From positions 1-36,566 of the forward strand of contig JAXHUR010000028.1 of NCBI GenBank assembly GCA_034189505.1: a stretch of 36,566 bases of DNA. The letters run 5' to 3'. Of the stretch, positions 1 through 8,846 are shown one piece after another. The notes below the pieces were generated by a model. It saw only the letters and a program-made list of their open reading frames with translations. It did not search any database and had not been told where the DNA came from. This DNA comes from Geoalkalibacter_A sp034189505. Lineage in GTDB: Bacteria > Desulfobacterota > Desulfuromonadia > Desulfuromonadales > Geoalkalibacteraceae. Position numbers and translations under genes: made by a program. Every line of letters begins with the position of its first letter. Position 1 is the stretch's first letter.

Positions 1-117
1 CAATTGCTCTCGCTGCTTCGACGTACGTAAGTACGCCTCATTGCTCGACAATCGCGCGCCTTGCATTTGGCGCTTTTTGCTTAGCCATCGACATTGATGC
101 TTTTTTGCGAAAGCATC
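1..117 (-). mobile_element. MITE-like 155-bp repeat, copy 1 (cut by window edge)
   Basis: These 117 bases are the reverse complement of 26528-26644, with no difference found by eye, so this is a third copy of the repeat in the opposite orientation. About 38 bp of it lies beyond the left edge. The end inside the window (around 96-117) is the GATGCTTTCGC terminus, which folds on itself into a short hairpin. The adjoining bases 118-123 (AATGTT) should be one half of a target duplication. No protein is encoded. Confidence 0.85.
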
Positions 118-123
118 AATGTT

Positions 124-340
124 GCGTGGCGGAATTTTTTTAATGGCTTTTTGTTTGATTGGTGTTGCGGGGAGCTTAGGGTTTGGTGAGAAAGCAGAAA
201 ATTAGAAGCCGCATGCTGCGCGCCGGCACCGAAGTTCATGTCGGAGTGCAGGTTCTGGTCGATCACCTTGATACCCTGGGCGATTATCTGGCAATGGATC
301 CAATTTTTGAACAGGATGCGAGGAGTGAGAAGTGGGGGGG
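124..340 (-). pseudogene. Possible 3' remnant of an unrecognised gene
   Basis: Between the repeat and the stop codon of the next gene there is no intact gene. On the minus strand, roughly 330 down to 180, one frame reads like protein: the stretch containing IIAQGIKVIDQNLHSDMNF has mostly G or C in third codon positions, like the real genes here. It has no ribosome binding site or convincing start and it runs into AT-rich DNA near 180. I cannot name the family. It may be the tail of a gene removed by a deletion, or chance; the plus-strand frame over the same bases has weaker codon bias. Confidence 0.3.
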
Positions 341-2815
341 TCAGCCTTTGTTCAGCCAGCGGCTGCTGAACTCGTCTACCGCAACCGGCTTGCTGAACAG
401 GTAGCCCTGCATCTCATGGCAGCCGTTGTCACGCAGAAAGCTGTAGTGTTCTTCCTTTTCCACCCCTTCGGCCAGCACCCGCAGGCCGAGGCTGTGAGCC
501 ATGGCGATGATGGTGCGGCAGATGGAGGCATCCTGAGGGTTCAGGTCGCACTGCATGACGAAGCTCTTGTCGATTTTGATCGTATTGAGGGGGAATTTCT
601 GCAGGTAACCCAGGGAGGAATAGCCGGTGCCGAAGTCGTCGATAGCGACATGGCACCCCATCTCTTTAAGGCGGTTGAGGGCGTTGATGGCTTTTTCGGT
701 ATTCCATAGAATCAGGGTTTCAGTGATCTCGAAGGTCAGTTGCGTCGGGTCGATCCCATATTTTCGCACCCCCTGTTCGATCACGGCAACGCAGTCGGAT
801 GAGTGGAACTGGCGCGGCGAAAGATTGATGGACATGCGGAAATTGCGGGACCCGGCCTTGTTCCACTGGGCCAACTGCCGGCAGGCGTCCAGGATAATCC
901 ACTCGCCGAGCGGGCAGATCAGGTTGGTTTCTTCAGCCATCTGAATGAACTTGTCGGGGAAAAGCAGACCCAGCGTGGGGTGGCGCCAGCGCACCAGCGC
1001 TTCGGCCCCCACCACACGTCGGGTCGCCACGTCGAGCTGCGGCTGGTAGAACAGCTCGAACTGACCGCTATCGATGGCCTTGCGCAGGTCGCCCTGCAGC
1101 ATCAGGCTCTCGGAAGCCTGCCGGTTCATACTGGGAGCGTAGACGGCATAACCGCCCGGTCCCTGCTCCTTGCTGCGGGCCAGGGCCGCTTCCGCATTCT
1201 TGAGCAGTACGTCCACCGTGGTGCCGTCGGAGGGGAACAGGGCCAACCCCATACTGACCGTGAGGAAGATTTCGCGCTGCTCGATTCGAAACGGCGCAAT
1301 AAGAGCGTTGCTGATTTTGTAGGTGACGCTCAGCAGATCAGCCTCAGAGCGCAGACGTGGCAGCGCCAGCAGGAAGCTGTCGCCCCAGAAGCGGGCGATG
1401 GTATCCTCTTCGCGCAGAATGCGGCAGAGGCGATCGGCCACCATGCGCAGAGCCTGATCGCCGAACTCATGGGCGAAGGCGTTGTTGATGCGCTGAAAAT
1501 GGTCGATGTCAACCACCGCCACGCCCAGCTTTTCACCGGTCCGGTGAGCGGTGGCTATGCCCTGGCGCACACGATCGTAGAAAAGAGCCTGGTTGGGCAG
1601 CCCCGTCAGGACGTCGAAGTAGGTCAGGGTGTGAATCTTCTCGTCGGCGTTTTTGCGGGCGGTGATGTCCTCGGCCACCTTGAGGTAGTGAGTCACATGA
1701 CCGCGCTCGTTGCGAACCGGGGAGATCATGGCATGTTCCCAATAAACATCGCCGGACTTGCGACAGTTGGCAAATTCGCCCCGCCAGTCCTGCCCGCTGG
1801 AAATATCGTTCCACATCCGGCGATGGAATTCCTCGGGGTGCACATCCGACTTCAGTAAATTGGGTGACTGCCCCTGCACTTCCTCGGGGCGGTACCCGGT
1901 GACCTGACAGAAGGTGGGATTGACATATTCGATCACCCCGTCGGCATCGGTGATCATGACAATGCTGGGGCTCTGTTCGATGGCGCGCAGCAGCTTGCGC
2001 AGCTCTTCTTCGGATTTCTTGCGCTCGGTGATATCGCGCGCCACCCACGCCACCAACGGTGGACGGTCGCGGAAATTGACCGGCGCGGTACGTCCCTCGA
2101 ACCAGCGGTCTGTTTTGTTATCAAAAAGCGAGTATTCCACCACCTGGGTAGTCCCGCTGGCCAGCGTCTCCTGGATGGCCCCCTGGAACAGCAGTGCATT
2201 GCGTGGTCCAAACACGTCGCGCACATAGCGCCCCGTGAGAGAACCCGACCAGGGCGCATCGGAGCCATTCTCCCCGGAAAGGGTCTCGACAAAGCGTCCC
2301 TCCTCGTCGAGCACGAACACCATATCGGGCAGAGCGGCGGCGAAGGCGCGTAGATGTTCCTGGCGCTCTTCCAGCATTTCTTCAGTCTCCTGCAGACGGC
2401 GCGAAACTGAAATCCGGTCCAGGGTCTGACGTACCACGGAGGGGAGCAGGGTGAGAAAAGCCTCGTCCTTGACCAGGTAGTCAAAGGCTCCGAGTTTCAT
2501 CATATCCACGGCCACGCGCTCGTCGCCGTTGCCGGTAATAATAACAAAGGGAACAAAACGGCCGTCGGTCTGCAGGGTTTCGATGACAGCGCGGCCGCTC
2601 ATGTCCGGCAGAGTATAATCAAGCAGCATCAGCGACGGGTCGTGTTTACGAAGCCAGGCAAGGGCATCGGAGCCGCTGCCGACGACGGCCAGGGTGAACC
2701 CCGCCTTCTCCAGAATGCGCGTCACGATACGAGCGAATCCCTGCGCATCCTCAACCAGCAGGATCACCTCTTCTCGAGGCTCGATATCATGGCGGACACA
2801 CGAATTTTCACTCAT
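341..2815 (-). CDS. Response regulator with PAS, degenerate GGDEF and EAL domains (probable c-di-GMP phosphodiesterase)
   Basis: A cytoplasmic 824-aa signalling protein. Domains in order: receiver (about 1-130; acceptor Asp66 in LMLLDYTLPD, plus the VED acidic pair), two PAS/PAC units (about 160-400), GGDEF (about 410-560) and EAL (about 585-824). The GGDEF signature reads WGDSF, so cyclase activity is unlikely. The EAL domain keeps GAEALVRW, NLSPRQF, the DDFGTGYSS metal motif, KIDKSF and AEGVE, so c-di-GMP hydrolysis is likely, perhaps tuned by the dead GGDEF domain. I place the start at 2815, where AGGAGAGG lies 6-7 bases upstream; an ATG at 2866 adds 17 residues but has no such site. It is downstream of the antiporter and has its own promoter-like sequence. 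The partner kinase is not visible nearby. Confidence 0.93.
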   Translation of the reverse strand: MSENSCVRHDIEPREEVILLVEDAQGFARIVTRILEKAGFTLAVVGSGSDALAWLRKHDPSLMLLDYTLPDMSGRAVIETLQTDGRFVPFVIITGNGDERVAVDMMKLGAFDYLVKDEAFLTLLPSVVRQTLDRISVSRRLQETEEMLEERQEHLRAFAAALPDMVFVLDEEGRFVETLSGENGSDAPWSGSLTGRYVRDVFGPRNALLFQGAIQETLASGTTQVVEYSLFDNKTDRWFEGRTAPVNFRDRPPLVAWVARDITERKKSEEELRKLLRAIEQSPSIVMITDADGVIEYVNPTFCQVTGYRPEEVQGQSPNLLKSDVHPEEFHRRMWNDISSGQDWRGEFANCRKSGDVYWEHAMISPVRNERGHVTHYLKVAEDITARKNADEKIHTLTYFDVLTGLPNQALFYDRVRQGIATAHRTGEKLGVAVVDIDHFQRINNAFAHEFGDQALRMVADRLCRILREEDTIARFWGDSFLLALPRLRSEADLLSVTYKISNALIAPFRIEQREIFLTVSMGLALFPSDGTTVDVLLKNAEAALARSKEQGPGGYAVYAPSMNRQASESLMLQGDLRKAIDSGQFELFYQPQLDVATRRVVGAEALVRWRHPTLGLLFPDKFIQMAEETNLICPLGEWIILDACRQLAQWNKAGSRNFRMSINLSPRQFHSSDCVAVIEQGVRKYGIDPTQLTFEITETLILWNTEKAINALNRLKEMGCHVAIDDFGTGYSSLGYLQKFPLNTIKIDKSFVMQCDLNPQDASICRTIIAMAHSLGLRVLAEGVEKEEHYSFLRDNGCHEMQGYLFSKPVAVDEFSSRWLNKG

Positions 2816-2877
2816 ACCTGCCCTCTCCTGGGAAATGGGCCGACAAGCACGGACGCACAAAATCACGACGGAAAATC

Positions 2878-2906
2878 ATTCTAAGCGTTTAATAAAAAAA
2901 CATCAA
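2878..2906 (-). promoter_or_regulatory. Sigma-70-type promoter for the GGDEF-EAL regulator
   Basis: On the minus strand TTGATG (2906-2901) is followed after 17 bp by TAGAAT (2883-2878), about 60 bases before the ATG at 2815. It lies just beyond the antiporter stop, so the regulator can be transcribed independently. Assigned from sequence only. Confidence 0.55.
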
Positions 2907-2925
2907 CAATAAAATCGAAATGCGT

Positions 2926-4107
2926 TTACTGACTATTTTGATTTGTTTTCTCCTGCTCTTCAGACGCCACTTTCTGCGCCAAAGGCCGGAACAGCGACGG
3001 ATAGAGGAGACTGGCCAGCAATGCGGTCAGCACCAGCGGGCCGGTCATCTCGGGGGAAAGCACACCGATACGCTCGCCCATGGTGCCCGCAACCACGATC
3101 ATGGTCAGGGGTGCCGACAGCAGGATGGCCATGGCTGCCGCTTCACGGAGCGTGAGCCCCAGCGGCCGGGCCACCAGCAGCGGTGAGAGGTTGCTCACCA
3201 GCACCGCCAGGGTCAGAAAGACCGCCAGCAGCACCGTGTCCCAAGAGGTCAGCACATCCAGGGTCAGGTCGGAACCGACGCCGATGAAGAAAAACGGGAT
3301 CAGAAAACCGAACCCCAGCGCATTGATCTTCTCCTCAAAGCGCCCCTTGTTGCGGAACACAAAAGTAAAGACCACCCCCATAAGAAAGGAGCCGAGGATC
3401 GCTTCCGCTCCGACTAAAATGGCAAGCAGCCCCCCGGCAAAGGCAACGGTAACAACGATGCGCACCCCCTCTTCAACCGGGTCTTCGCTCTCCATCACCT
3501 TCTGCACCCGCGCCGGATACCACCAGGCCAGCAGGCGCATCGCCTTGAGCACCACTACGGCCAGGGCAAACACCAGGGTCAGTTTCAGAAGGTCGGTCGC
3601 GGCCAGCCAGGTCATACCGTGCTTGTGATAGGCATCGATCAGCGCCAGCACCATGATGGAGAGCAGTTCCCCGGTCAGCACAACCCCCATGATTTTCTGT
3701 CCCAGCGGCGTCTTCATCAGGCCGGTTTCTTTCAGGACCGGCACCACAATACCCGCGGAGATCATCGCCACCGCCACTCCGAGAAAAAACGGCAGCCCCA
3801 GGGCGACGAACAGCAGGGGCGTCAGCGTAAAAGACACCACCGACACCAGCACATACCAGCCGGCACGGCCGCCGCGCCACAGGCTGCGCAGGTCAAGCTC
3901 CATGCCGGCGATGAACATAAGGTAGACCAGTCCAAGTTCACGAAAGAGAGGAAACCAACCGGGGCGTTCATCAAGGATGAAATTGAACAGCAGCAGGCCG
4001 TAAACGATTTCGAGGGCCGCAGACGGCACCCGCATGCGCCGTGCGATAAAGGGCACGATGGCCGCGCCGAGCACAATCAAAAAAATAGGCAGATAATGGT
4101 GAACCAT
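2926..4107 (-). CDS. CPA2-family cation/proton antiporter
   Basis: A 393-aa inner-membrane protein of the monovalent cation:proton antiporter-2 (KefB/NapA-like) family. It is almost entirely hydrophobic, with about 10-12 predicted helices, and carries family-type sequence such as the first-helix region, FIAGMELDLRSLWR and the glycine-rich GVVFTFVFRNKG segment. It ends after the membrane domain and has no RCK domain of its own; the neighbouring upstream gene encodes a separate RCK protein, which may be its regulator. The start at 4107 has GGAG 8 bases upstream. A fold-back element fills the 176 bases separating it from the upstream gene. The transported ion (K+ or Na+) cannot be told from the sequence. 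Confidence 0.9.
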   Translation of the reverse strand: MVHHYLPIFLIVLGAAIVPFIARRMRVPSAALEIVYGLLLFNFILDERPGWFPLFRELGLVYLMFIAGMELDLRSLWRGGRAGWYVLVSVVSFTLTPLLFVALGLPFFLGVAVAMISAGIVVPVLKETGLMKTPLGQKIMGVVLTGELLSIMVLALIDAYHKHGMTWLAATDLLKLTLVFALAVVVLKAMRLLAWWYPARVQKVMESEDPVEEGVRIVVTVAFAGGLLAILVGAEAILGSFLMGVVFTFVFRNKGRFEEKINALGFGFLIPFFFIGVGSDLTLDVLTSWDTVLLAVFLTLAVLVSNLSPLLVARPLGLTLREAAAMAILLSAPLTMIVVAGTMGERIGVLSPEMTGPLVLTALLASLLYPSLFRPLAQKVASEEQEKTNQNSQ

Positions 4108-4119
4108 GCTTTCGCTCCG

Positions 4120-4287
4120 CTAGGAGGCTGTCGGAATTTAGGGATCGTCGCGAGAAATTGGCAAATCGATAACAGATTTTTGGAAATTTGAGAGCGAATA
4201 GTGAACCTATTGGTCGAAAATTTTCAGAAATATGGGCCGATTTGCCGATTTCGCAGTAGATTCTTCCAAAGTCCGGCAACCTCCTAG
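4120..4287. mobile_element. 168-bp fold-back (MITE-like) element
   Basis: Nearly the whole interval is one imperfect palindrome centred near 4203. It begins CTAGGAGGCTGTCGGA and the reverse complement of its other end begins CTAGGAGGTTGCCGGA. Internal arms pair as well (GGCAAATCG with CGATTTGCC; AATAG with CTATT at the centre). The two arms agree at roughly three quarters of about 80 positions. It encodes no protein. CTAG stands at both ends, either as terminus or as target duplication. The right-hand CTAG carries the TAG stop of the RCK gene. Confidence 0.7.
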
Positions 4288-5780
4288 ATAAGTTCGCCCG
4301 GCGGCGGAACGATCATGACGGACACAGGGGTTTTACGCACGATATTCCAGGCCACGTCGGGATTGAACAGGGAGCGGATGAAGCCGCGGTCGCTCCAGGC
4401 AGTCAGGTCGCTGACCACCAGGGAGTAATCCCGTGCGCGCTCACAGAACGAGCGAATCGGATTGCCGCTGAGTTCGGTCGCATGAATGGTGGCCTTGTAG
4501 ATGTAGCTCAGGTCGGAGACGGTTTTTTTCATGACCGTGAAGGCATCCTGCTCTTCATCCGTGGCGATGTAATCGGAAGGTTTGACCAGCAGTGCTTCGA
4601 TTTCGTAGTTGATCGCCGAGGACATCTCCAGAGCCGTTTCAAGCACATGCTGCACATTTTCCGGATCGGTGCAGGGTACGGCGACTTTCTCCCAGGGGTG
4701 GCTGCCGCCGGCCAGCACAAGGGGACAGCGCACCCGATGGGCCAGATCCTGCAGATAGCTTTTTTTCTGGGAGCGGGCGAACATCGACCCGAGAGAATCC
4801 ACCAGGCGCGGGCGGGACAGAACCGTCATGCCGATACGCAGGTTGGGCTCCTGAGAAAGAGAATCCAGGGCGGCCGCGACCGATTTTTTGGCAGTCAGTG
4901 TCATGAATTCAGCCGATCGCAGCCCGGCTTCTTCGATCTGCCGCCGTACGTTCTCATCGTAGCCGTTGTTTTTTTCGGGGTGCAGCACCCGCATCCGTTC
5001 AAAAGGGAAAACACTGTGAATGTAGCCCAGCTCGGAAAAGAAATCTTCGGTTTCATCCCCTTCCAGCAGCACCAGCAGGGTGTCCCCGTATTCCAGCGGA
5101 AAATGCTGAAAACGGAAGGTCAGGATCTCGGCCACGGTCTGCAGCACCTGCGGATCGCCCAGAATGATCAGGCGGTCCTTGGGCTTGAGGACGGTATCGC
5201 CGCGCGGGATGACGATATTGTTGTCGCGGTAGATGATCCCGACCCGCCAGTTATGAGGGTTGATCGAGGAAAGCCGCTTGTGGGCGACGCGGGAGTTGGG
5301 GTGGACCTCGACTTCGAGGATCTCGTTCTTGCCCAGGCCGATGCCCTGCACCGCCTTGGTCTTGTGCTCCAGGCGGTTGCGCAGGCCCAGGGCACTGAGG
5401 TTGAAGATGCCCTCGACCTCGACATCCAGGTTTTCGAGAGCTTCAATCCCCTTTCTGGTGATCCCGACTGAAACGATGCGTGCCACGGTGAAATGTTCGC
5501 GCACCACCCGCGCCACTTCCAGGTTGACTCTTTCCGAGGTGGTGGTGATGATCACCGTATCACCGTCGCTGATTCCCGCCTCTTCCAGCACCAGGCGGCT
5601 GGTAGCGTCCCCTTCAACCACCCTGACCGAATCGCCGCGCAGCGACTTGACCATCTCCAGCGTCTGGGCATTGTTGTCGATGCAGGTCAGAGTAAAGGCC
5701 CTGGACAACATCTTGATCAGCTGAAGGCCGACGTTGCCGACTCCGATGATAAAAAAACGACTAGGATTCAAAAGCCCCAT
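4284..5780 (-). CDS. TrkA/RCK-type protein with C-terminal universal-stress-like region
   Basis: A 498-aa soluble regulator. The N-terminus has the nucleotide-binding Rossmann fingerprint IGVGNVGLQL followed by an acidic residue at the second strand (CIDNNAQ) and the TATSER-like ITTTSERVNLEVA, as in TrkA_N. A TrkA_C-like region (about 135-220: LEVEVHPNSRV, VIPRGDTVLKPKDRLIILG) follows. The remaining 270 residues look like one or two Usp-type alpha/beta domains, ending VSVMIVPPPGE. It probably gates a K+ channel or the antiporter encoded immediately downstream. ATG 5780 is used although AAGG is almost adjacent to it; TTG at 5771 would have better spacing. The stop codon lies in the end of the fold-back element. 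Confidence 0.88.
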   Translation of the reverse strand: MGLLNPSRFFIIGVGNVGLQLIKMLSRAFTLTCIDNNAQTLEMVKSLRGDSVRVVEGDATSRLVLEEAGISDGDTVIITTTSERVNLEVARVVREHFTVARIVSVGITRKGIEALENLDVEVEGIFNLSALGLRNRLEHKTKAVQGIGLGKNEILEVEVHPNSRVAHKRLSSINPHNWRVGIIYRDNNIVIPRGDTVLKPKDRLIILGDPQVLQTVAEILTFRFQHFPLEYGDTLLVLLEGDETEDFFSELGYIHSVFPFERMRVLHPEKNNGYDENVRRQIEEAGLRSAEFMTLTAKKSVAAALDSLSQEPNLRIGMTVLSRPRLVDSLGSMFARSQKKSYLQDLAHRVRCPLVLAGGSHPWEKVAVPCTDPENVQHVLETALEMSSAINYEIEALLVKPSDYIATDEEQDAFTVMKKTVSDLSYIYKATIHATELSGNPIRSFCERARDYSLVVSDLTAWSDRGFIRSLFNPDVAWNIVRKTPVSVMIVPPPGELI

Positions 5781-6011
5781 CCTTCATAGATTGAAAGTTA
5801 TGGCAGATCCCACACCATACAGGAAAAACCAACTCTTGACTATCAATCCGCCTCGAAGTTCGCCGCCCTCACCCTGGCAGAAAGAACAGAGAAAAAACGG
5901 ATTGTTGCGCCAAACAGAGTCCGGCGTTATGATCGGATTCGACATGGGAGCCACCTGTGCACTCGATATTCCGTAAGTCCCGATACCACCATCCCACTGC
6001 GGAGAATGAGC

Positions 6012-8831
6012 TTGAATCCTGAACCCGCTTCTCGTCTGAACGAACTTTCAAACAAAATCCTCAGCTACGGCAAGGAGAACCTCACCGATATTCTTCATGT
6101 GCTGGAGAAAGCCTTGAGGCTGCTGTCGCAACGCTCACGCAGCCGCGTCTACCTTGAGGACCTGACACGGGGAGTCCTCGCCTGCTCCCAGGCTTCGGGA
6201 CCCTATGCCGACCTGATTCTGCTCAAATCCTTCCCCATCAACAACACCAGCTTCGCCGTATCGCGTGTCTACATCAACCAGGAAGAGCTGGTGATGGAGG
6301 ATGCCGCCGCGCAATCCTCTCCCTATGCCCGCGAGCTGGCGGAGAAGTTCGACATCGCCGCCAGCTATCTCATCCCGCTGGTGCACGAGGGTCGTGCGCT
6401 GGGAGTGGTGTGTATCGACAGCGGACAAATCGGGCAGATTCCCACTCCACTGCAGCGTGATCAGCTCAAGCACTTTATGGCGCAGGTCACCCCCGTCATC
6501 GACCAGGCCCGCAAATACCATCAGCAGATCCTGCTGGCACGGCAGGTGGACGCCGCCAAGAAACGCGAAGCAGCGCTTCACATGGTTAAATCCGCAGTGC
6601 GCCTCATCGACAAGCTGGCGCTGGCTTCGGTGCTGGTGCCGGCACCGCCGGGAGAAACAGGCGATACGGGGCTGCATATTCTGGCCTCCTACTCCAAGGA
6701 GAAAGAAACCAAGCAGCTCTACGAAGATCACAAGCTGGTCAGCCTGGGGCCCGGCCAATCCCTGCTGTCGCGCTTCATCAACGCTTCAGGGGTCATTACC
6801 GACGAAACTCTGCTTTCACCGCTGTATTTTCCCTATCTGGAATCGGAAACCCTGCAGAAGCGCTATCTGACAGATCAGCTCGGCCTCAAGTCCCTGTTTC
6901 TGGTGCCGCGCTACGAGGCGCGCACCCGGCGTGTCATCTGCCTCGTCAACTACTATACCAGGGAAACGCACACCTTCAGCGATTTTGAAAAGGGTCTGCT
7001 GGAAGAGCATGCCGACATGGTGGAGCGCGCGATCCAGGAGATCGGCGGCCAGCATATCGAAATCCAGGTGCTGGCGGAGATCAACGACCTGCTGCAGCAG
7101 CGCTTCGAGGGTCTGGCTCCTTTTCTGAACCGGGTCTTGTCCAAAGCCACCGAAATCATCGGCGCCGACACCGGCAGCATCGCCCTGGTGGAGCAGATCG
7201 ACGAACGCAAATGGCTGGTGGTTGAGGACAGCGAGGGGCGCGTGGTGGGCGCCAAGAGCAAGGAGTGGCTCAAGCAGAATATCGCCCCGATCCCCATCGG
7301 CGGCTCGGAACTGCCGCGCGAGGAACGCAGCCTCACCGGCTTCGTCGCCGCGACAGGAAGACCTCATCGCATCGACGATACGATCGCGGAAAAGAGCGCC
7401 GGCGGCTTCTACCGCGAGATCACCGAAACGATCCGTTCGGAGCTGGCGGTGCCGGTCATCTGCGAGGGAGAAGTCATCGCGGTGATCTGCCTCGACAGCA
7501 TGCGCCCGCATTTCTTCACCGATGAACATCAGCGCATCCTGACCCTGATCGAGCGCATGATCTCGCGCCACCTTGGCGACCGGCGGCGCATCGAGCAGCT
7601 CACCACCGAGGTGAACCAACTGCGCTCAGACGTCGGCTACAAGGATCCGAAGGTCTCCTCCTACAAGCTCGGCAATATCATCGGCAACTCCAGCAAGGCC
7701 ATGCAGGTCGTGGATTTCATTCAGCGCGTAGCGCCGCCGCTGGCCAACCGCATCGCTTTCTGGAGCCAGGCAAGCATCCACGAGGCGACCCTGGGGCTGC
7801 CGTCGCTGCTGATTACAGGCGAAACCGGCAGCGGCAAGGAGTTCGTTTTCAACAATATTTACTCACGCCTCAATGAAATCTATCGCGAAAAGATCCGCCC
7901 CGGGCGTGAGCTGCCGGTGAAAAAATCCAATATTGCCGCCTACAGCGGCGAACTGACCTATTCGGAGCTTTTCGGCCACAAGCGCGGCGCGTTTACCGGC
8001 GCCCACGCCGACCGCATGGGAATTCTGGAAGAAGCCCATGGCGGAATCGTGTTTCTCGATGAAATCGGCGACGCCGATCCTAAAACCCAGGTGCAGCTGC
8101 TGCGCTTTCTCGACAACGGCGGTTTTGTCCGCCTCGGCGAAAACACGACGCGCTACGCCCGGGTGCTGCTGGTGGCCGCCACCAACAAGAACCTGCATCA
8201 GCTGATCGAAGCGGGTGACTTCCGCGAAGATCTCTACCATCGCCTGACCGAGCTGACCATCGAAGTGCCGTCCCTCAATCAACGCCGCGAGGATATCGGC
8301 GACCTGGCGACCCATTTCCTCGGGCAGCTGTTTCGCATCTATAAAAAACCCGAGGAAAGCGACGACAACCAGCCGACTTTGACCCGCGGCGCGCGCGAAG
8401 CCCTTGCCAATCATCATTTCACCGGCAATATCCGAGAACTGCGCAGCATCCTGCTGCGGGCGCTGTTTTTCCGGCGTGGAGCGATGATTGCGGAGGAGGA
8501 TATCCGTACCGCGGTGGCGGGAGCGCCCGCGGCGGAACCCCGCGATCAGACCCGCAAGCTGACCGAAGAGGTGGCGGTGCGCATTTATGACGACATTCTG
8601 GCGGGACGGGAGGATTTCTGGTCAGCCGTGCACCAGCCCTATTCGTCCAATCACCTGACGCGCGAAACGGTGCTGGCGCTGGTGGAGAGAGCCCGCGACG
8701 ACGGCGCGACCACCATGCCGAAGATGGCGCAGCGGCTGCGGGCCTGCGACCCGCGCAGCAGCGACGCTGAAGAGCAGAAGGTATTCTTCCGCTTCAAAAA
8801 TTTTCTCTACAAAACGATCCGCATCCGTTGA
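6012..8831 (+). CDS. Sigma-54-dependent transcriptional activator with GAF domains
   Basis: A protein of about 939 aa in the bacterial enhancer-binding family. The first 530 residues look like two or three GAF-type sensory domains with no receiver. After a short coiled linker comes the AAA+ domain: Walker A GETGSGKE (about 600), the sigma-54 contact loop GAFTGA (about 660), Walker B IVFLDEIGD, and the arginine-finger region REDLYHRL. The C-terminal 130 residues are not a typical Fis helix-turn-helix, though MPKMAQRLRA could be its recognition part. The start is TTG at 6012, 7 bases after GGAG; ATG at 6006 is in frame but too close to that site. It is divergent from the RCK/antiporter operon, which is a plausible target. 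The ligand is unknown. Confidence 0.92.
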   Translation: MNPEPASRLNELSNKILSYGKENLTDILHVLEKALRLLSQRSRSRVYLEDLTRGVLACSQASGPYADLILLKSFPINNTSFAVSRVYINQEELVMEDAAAQSSPYARELAEKFDIAASYLIPLVHEGRALGVVCIDSGQIGQIPTPLQRDQLKHFMAQVTPVIDQARKYHQQILLARQVDAAKKREAALHMVKSAVRLIDKLALASVLVPAPPGETGDTGLHILASYSKEKETKQLYEDHKLVSLGPGQSLLSRFINASGVITDETLLSPLYFPYLESETLQKRYLTDQLGLKSLFLVPRYEARTRRVICLVNYYTRETHTFSDFEKGLLEEHADMVERAIQEIGGQHIEIQVLAEINDLLQQRFEGLAPFLNRVLSKATEIIGADTGSIALVEQIDERKWLVVEDSEGRVVGAKSKEWLKQNIAPIPIGGSELPREERSLTGFVAATGRPHRIDDTIAEKSAGGFYREITETIRSELAVPVICEGEVIAVICLDSMRPHFFTDEHQRILTLIERMISRHLGDRRRIEQLTTEVNQLRSDVGYKDPKVSSYKLGNIIGNSSKAMQVVDFIQRVAPPLANRIAFWSQASIHEATLGLPSLLITGETGSGKEFVFNNIYSRLNEIYREKIRPGRELPVKKSNIAAYSGELTYSELFGHKRGAFTGAHADRMGILEEAHGGIVFLDEIGDADPKTQVQLLRFLDNGGFVRLGENTTRYARVLLVAATNKNLHQLIEAGDFREDLYHRLTELTIEVPSLNQRREDIGDLATHFLGQLFRIYKKPEESDDNQPTLTRGAREALANHHFTGNIRELRSILLRALFFRRGAMIAEEDIRTAVAGAPAAEPRDQTRKLTEEVAVRIYDDILAGREDFWSAVHQPYSSNHLTRETVLALVERARDDGATTMPKMAQRLRACDPRSSDAEEQKVFFRFKNFLYKTIRIR

Positions 8832-8846
8832 AGTGAAATTCGACCT

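Noticed and set aside
183..404. Open frame of 73 codons on the plus strand overlapping the GGDEF-EAL gene end
   Set aside because: No ribosome binding site, weaker codon bias than the opposite strand and overlap with a certain gene.
4482..5471. Long plus-strand frame of 329 codons opposite the RCK gene
   Set aside because: Antisense shadow of a well-supported gene in GC-rich DNA; no domain motifs.
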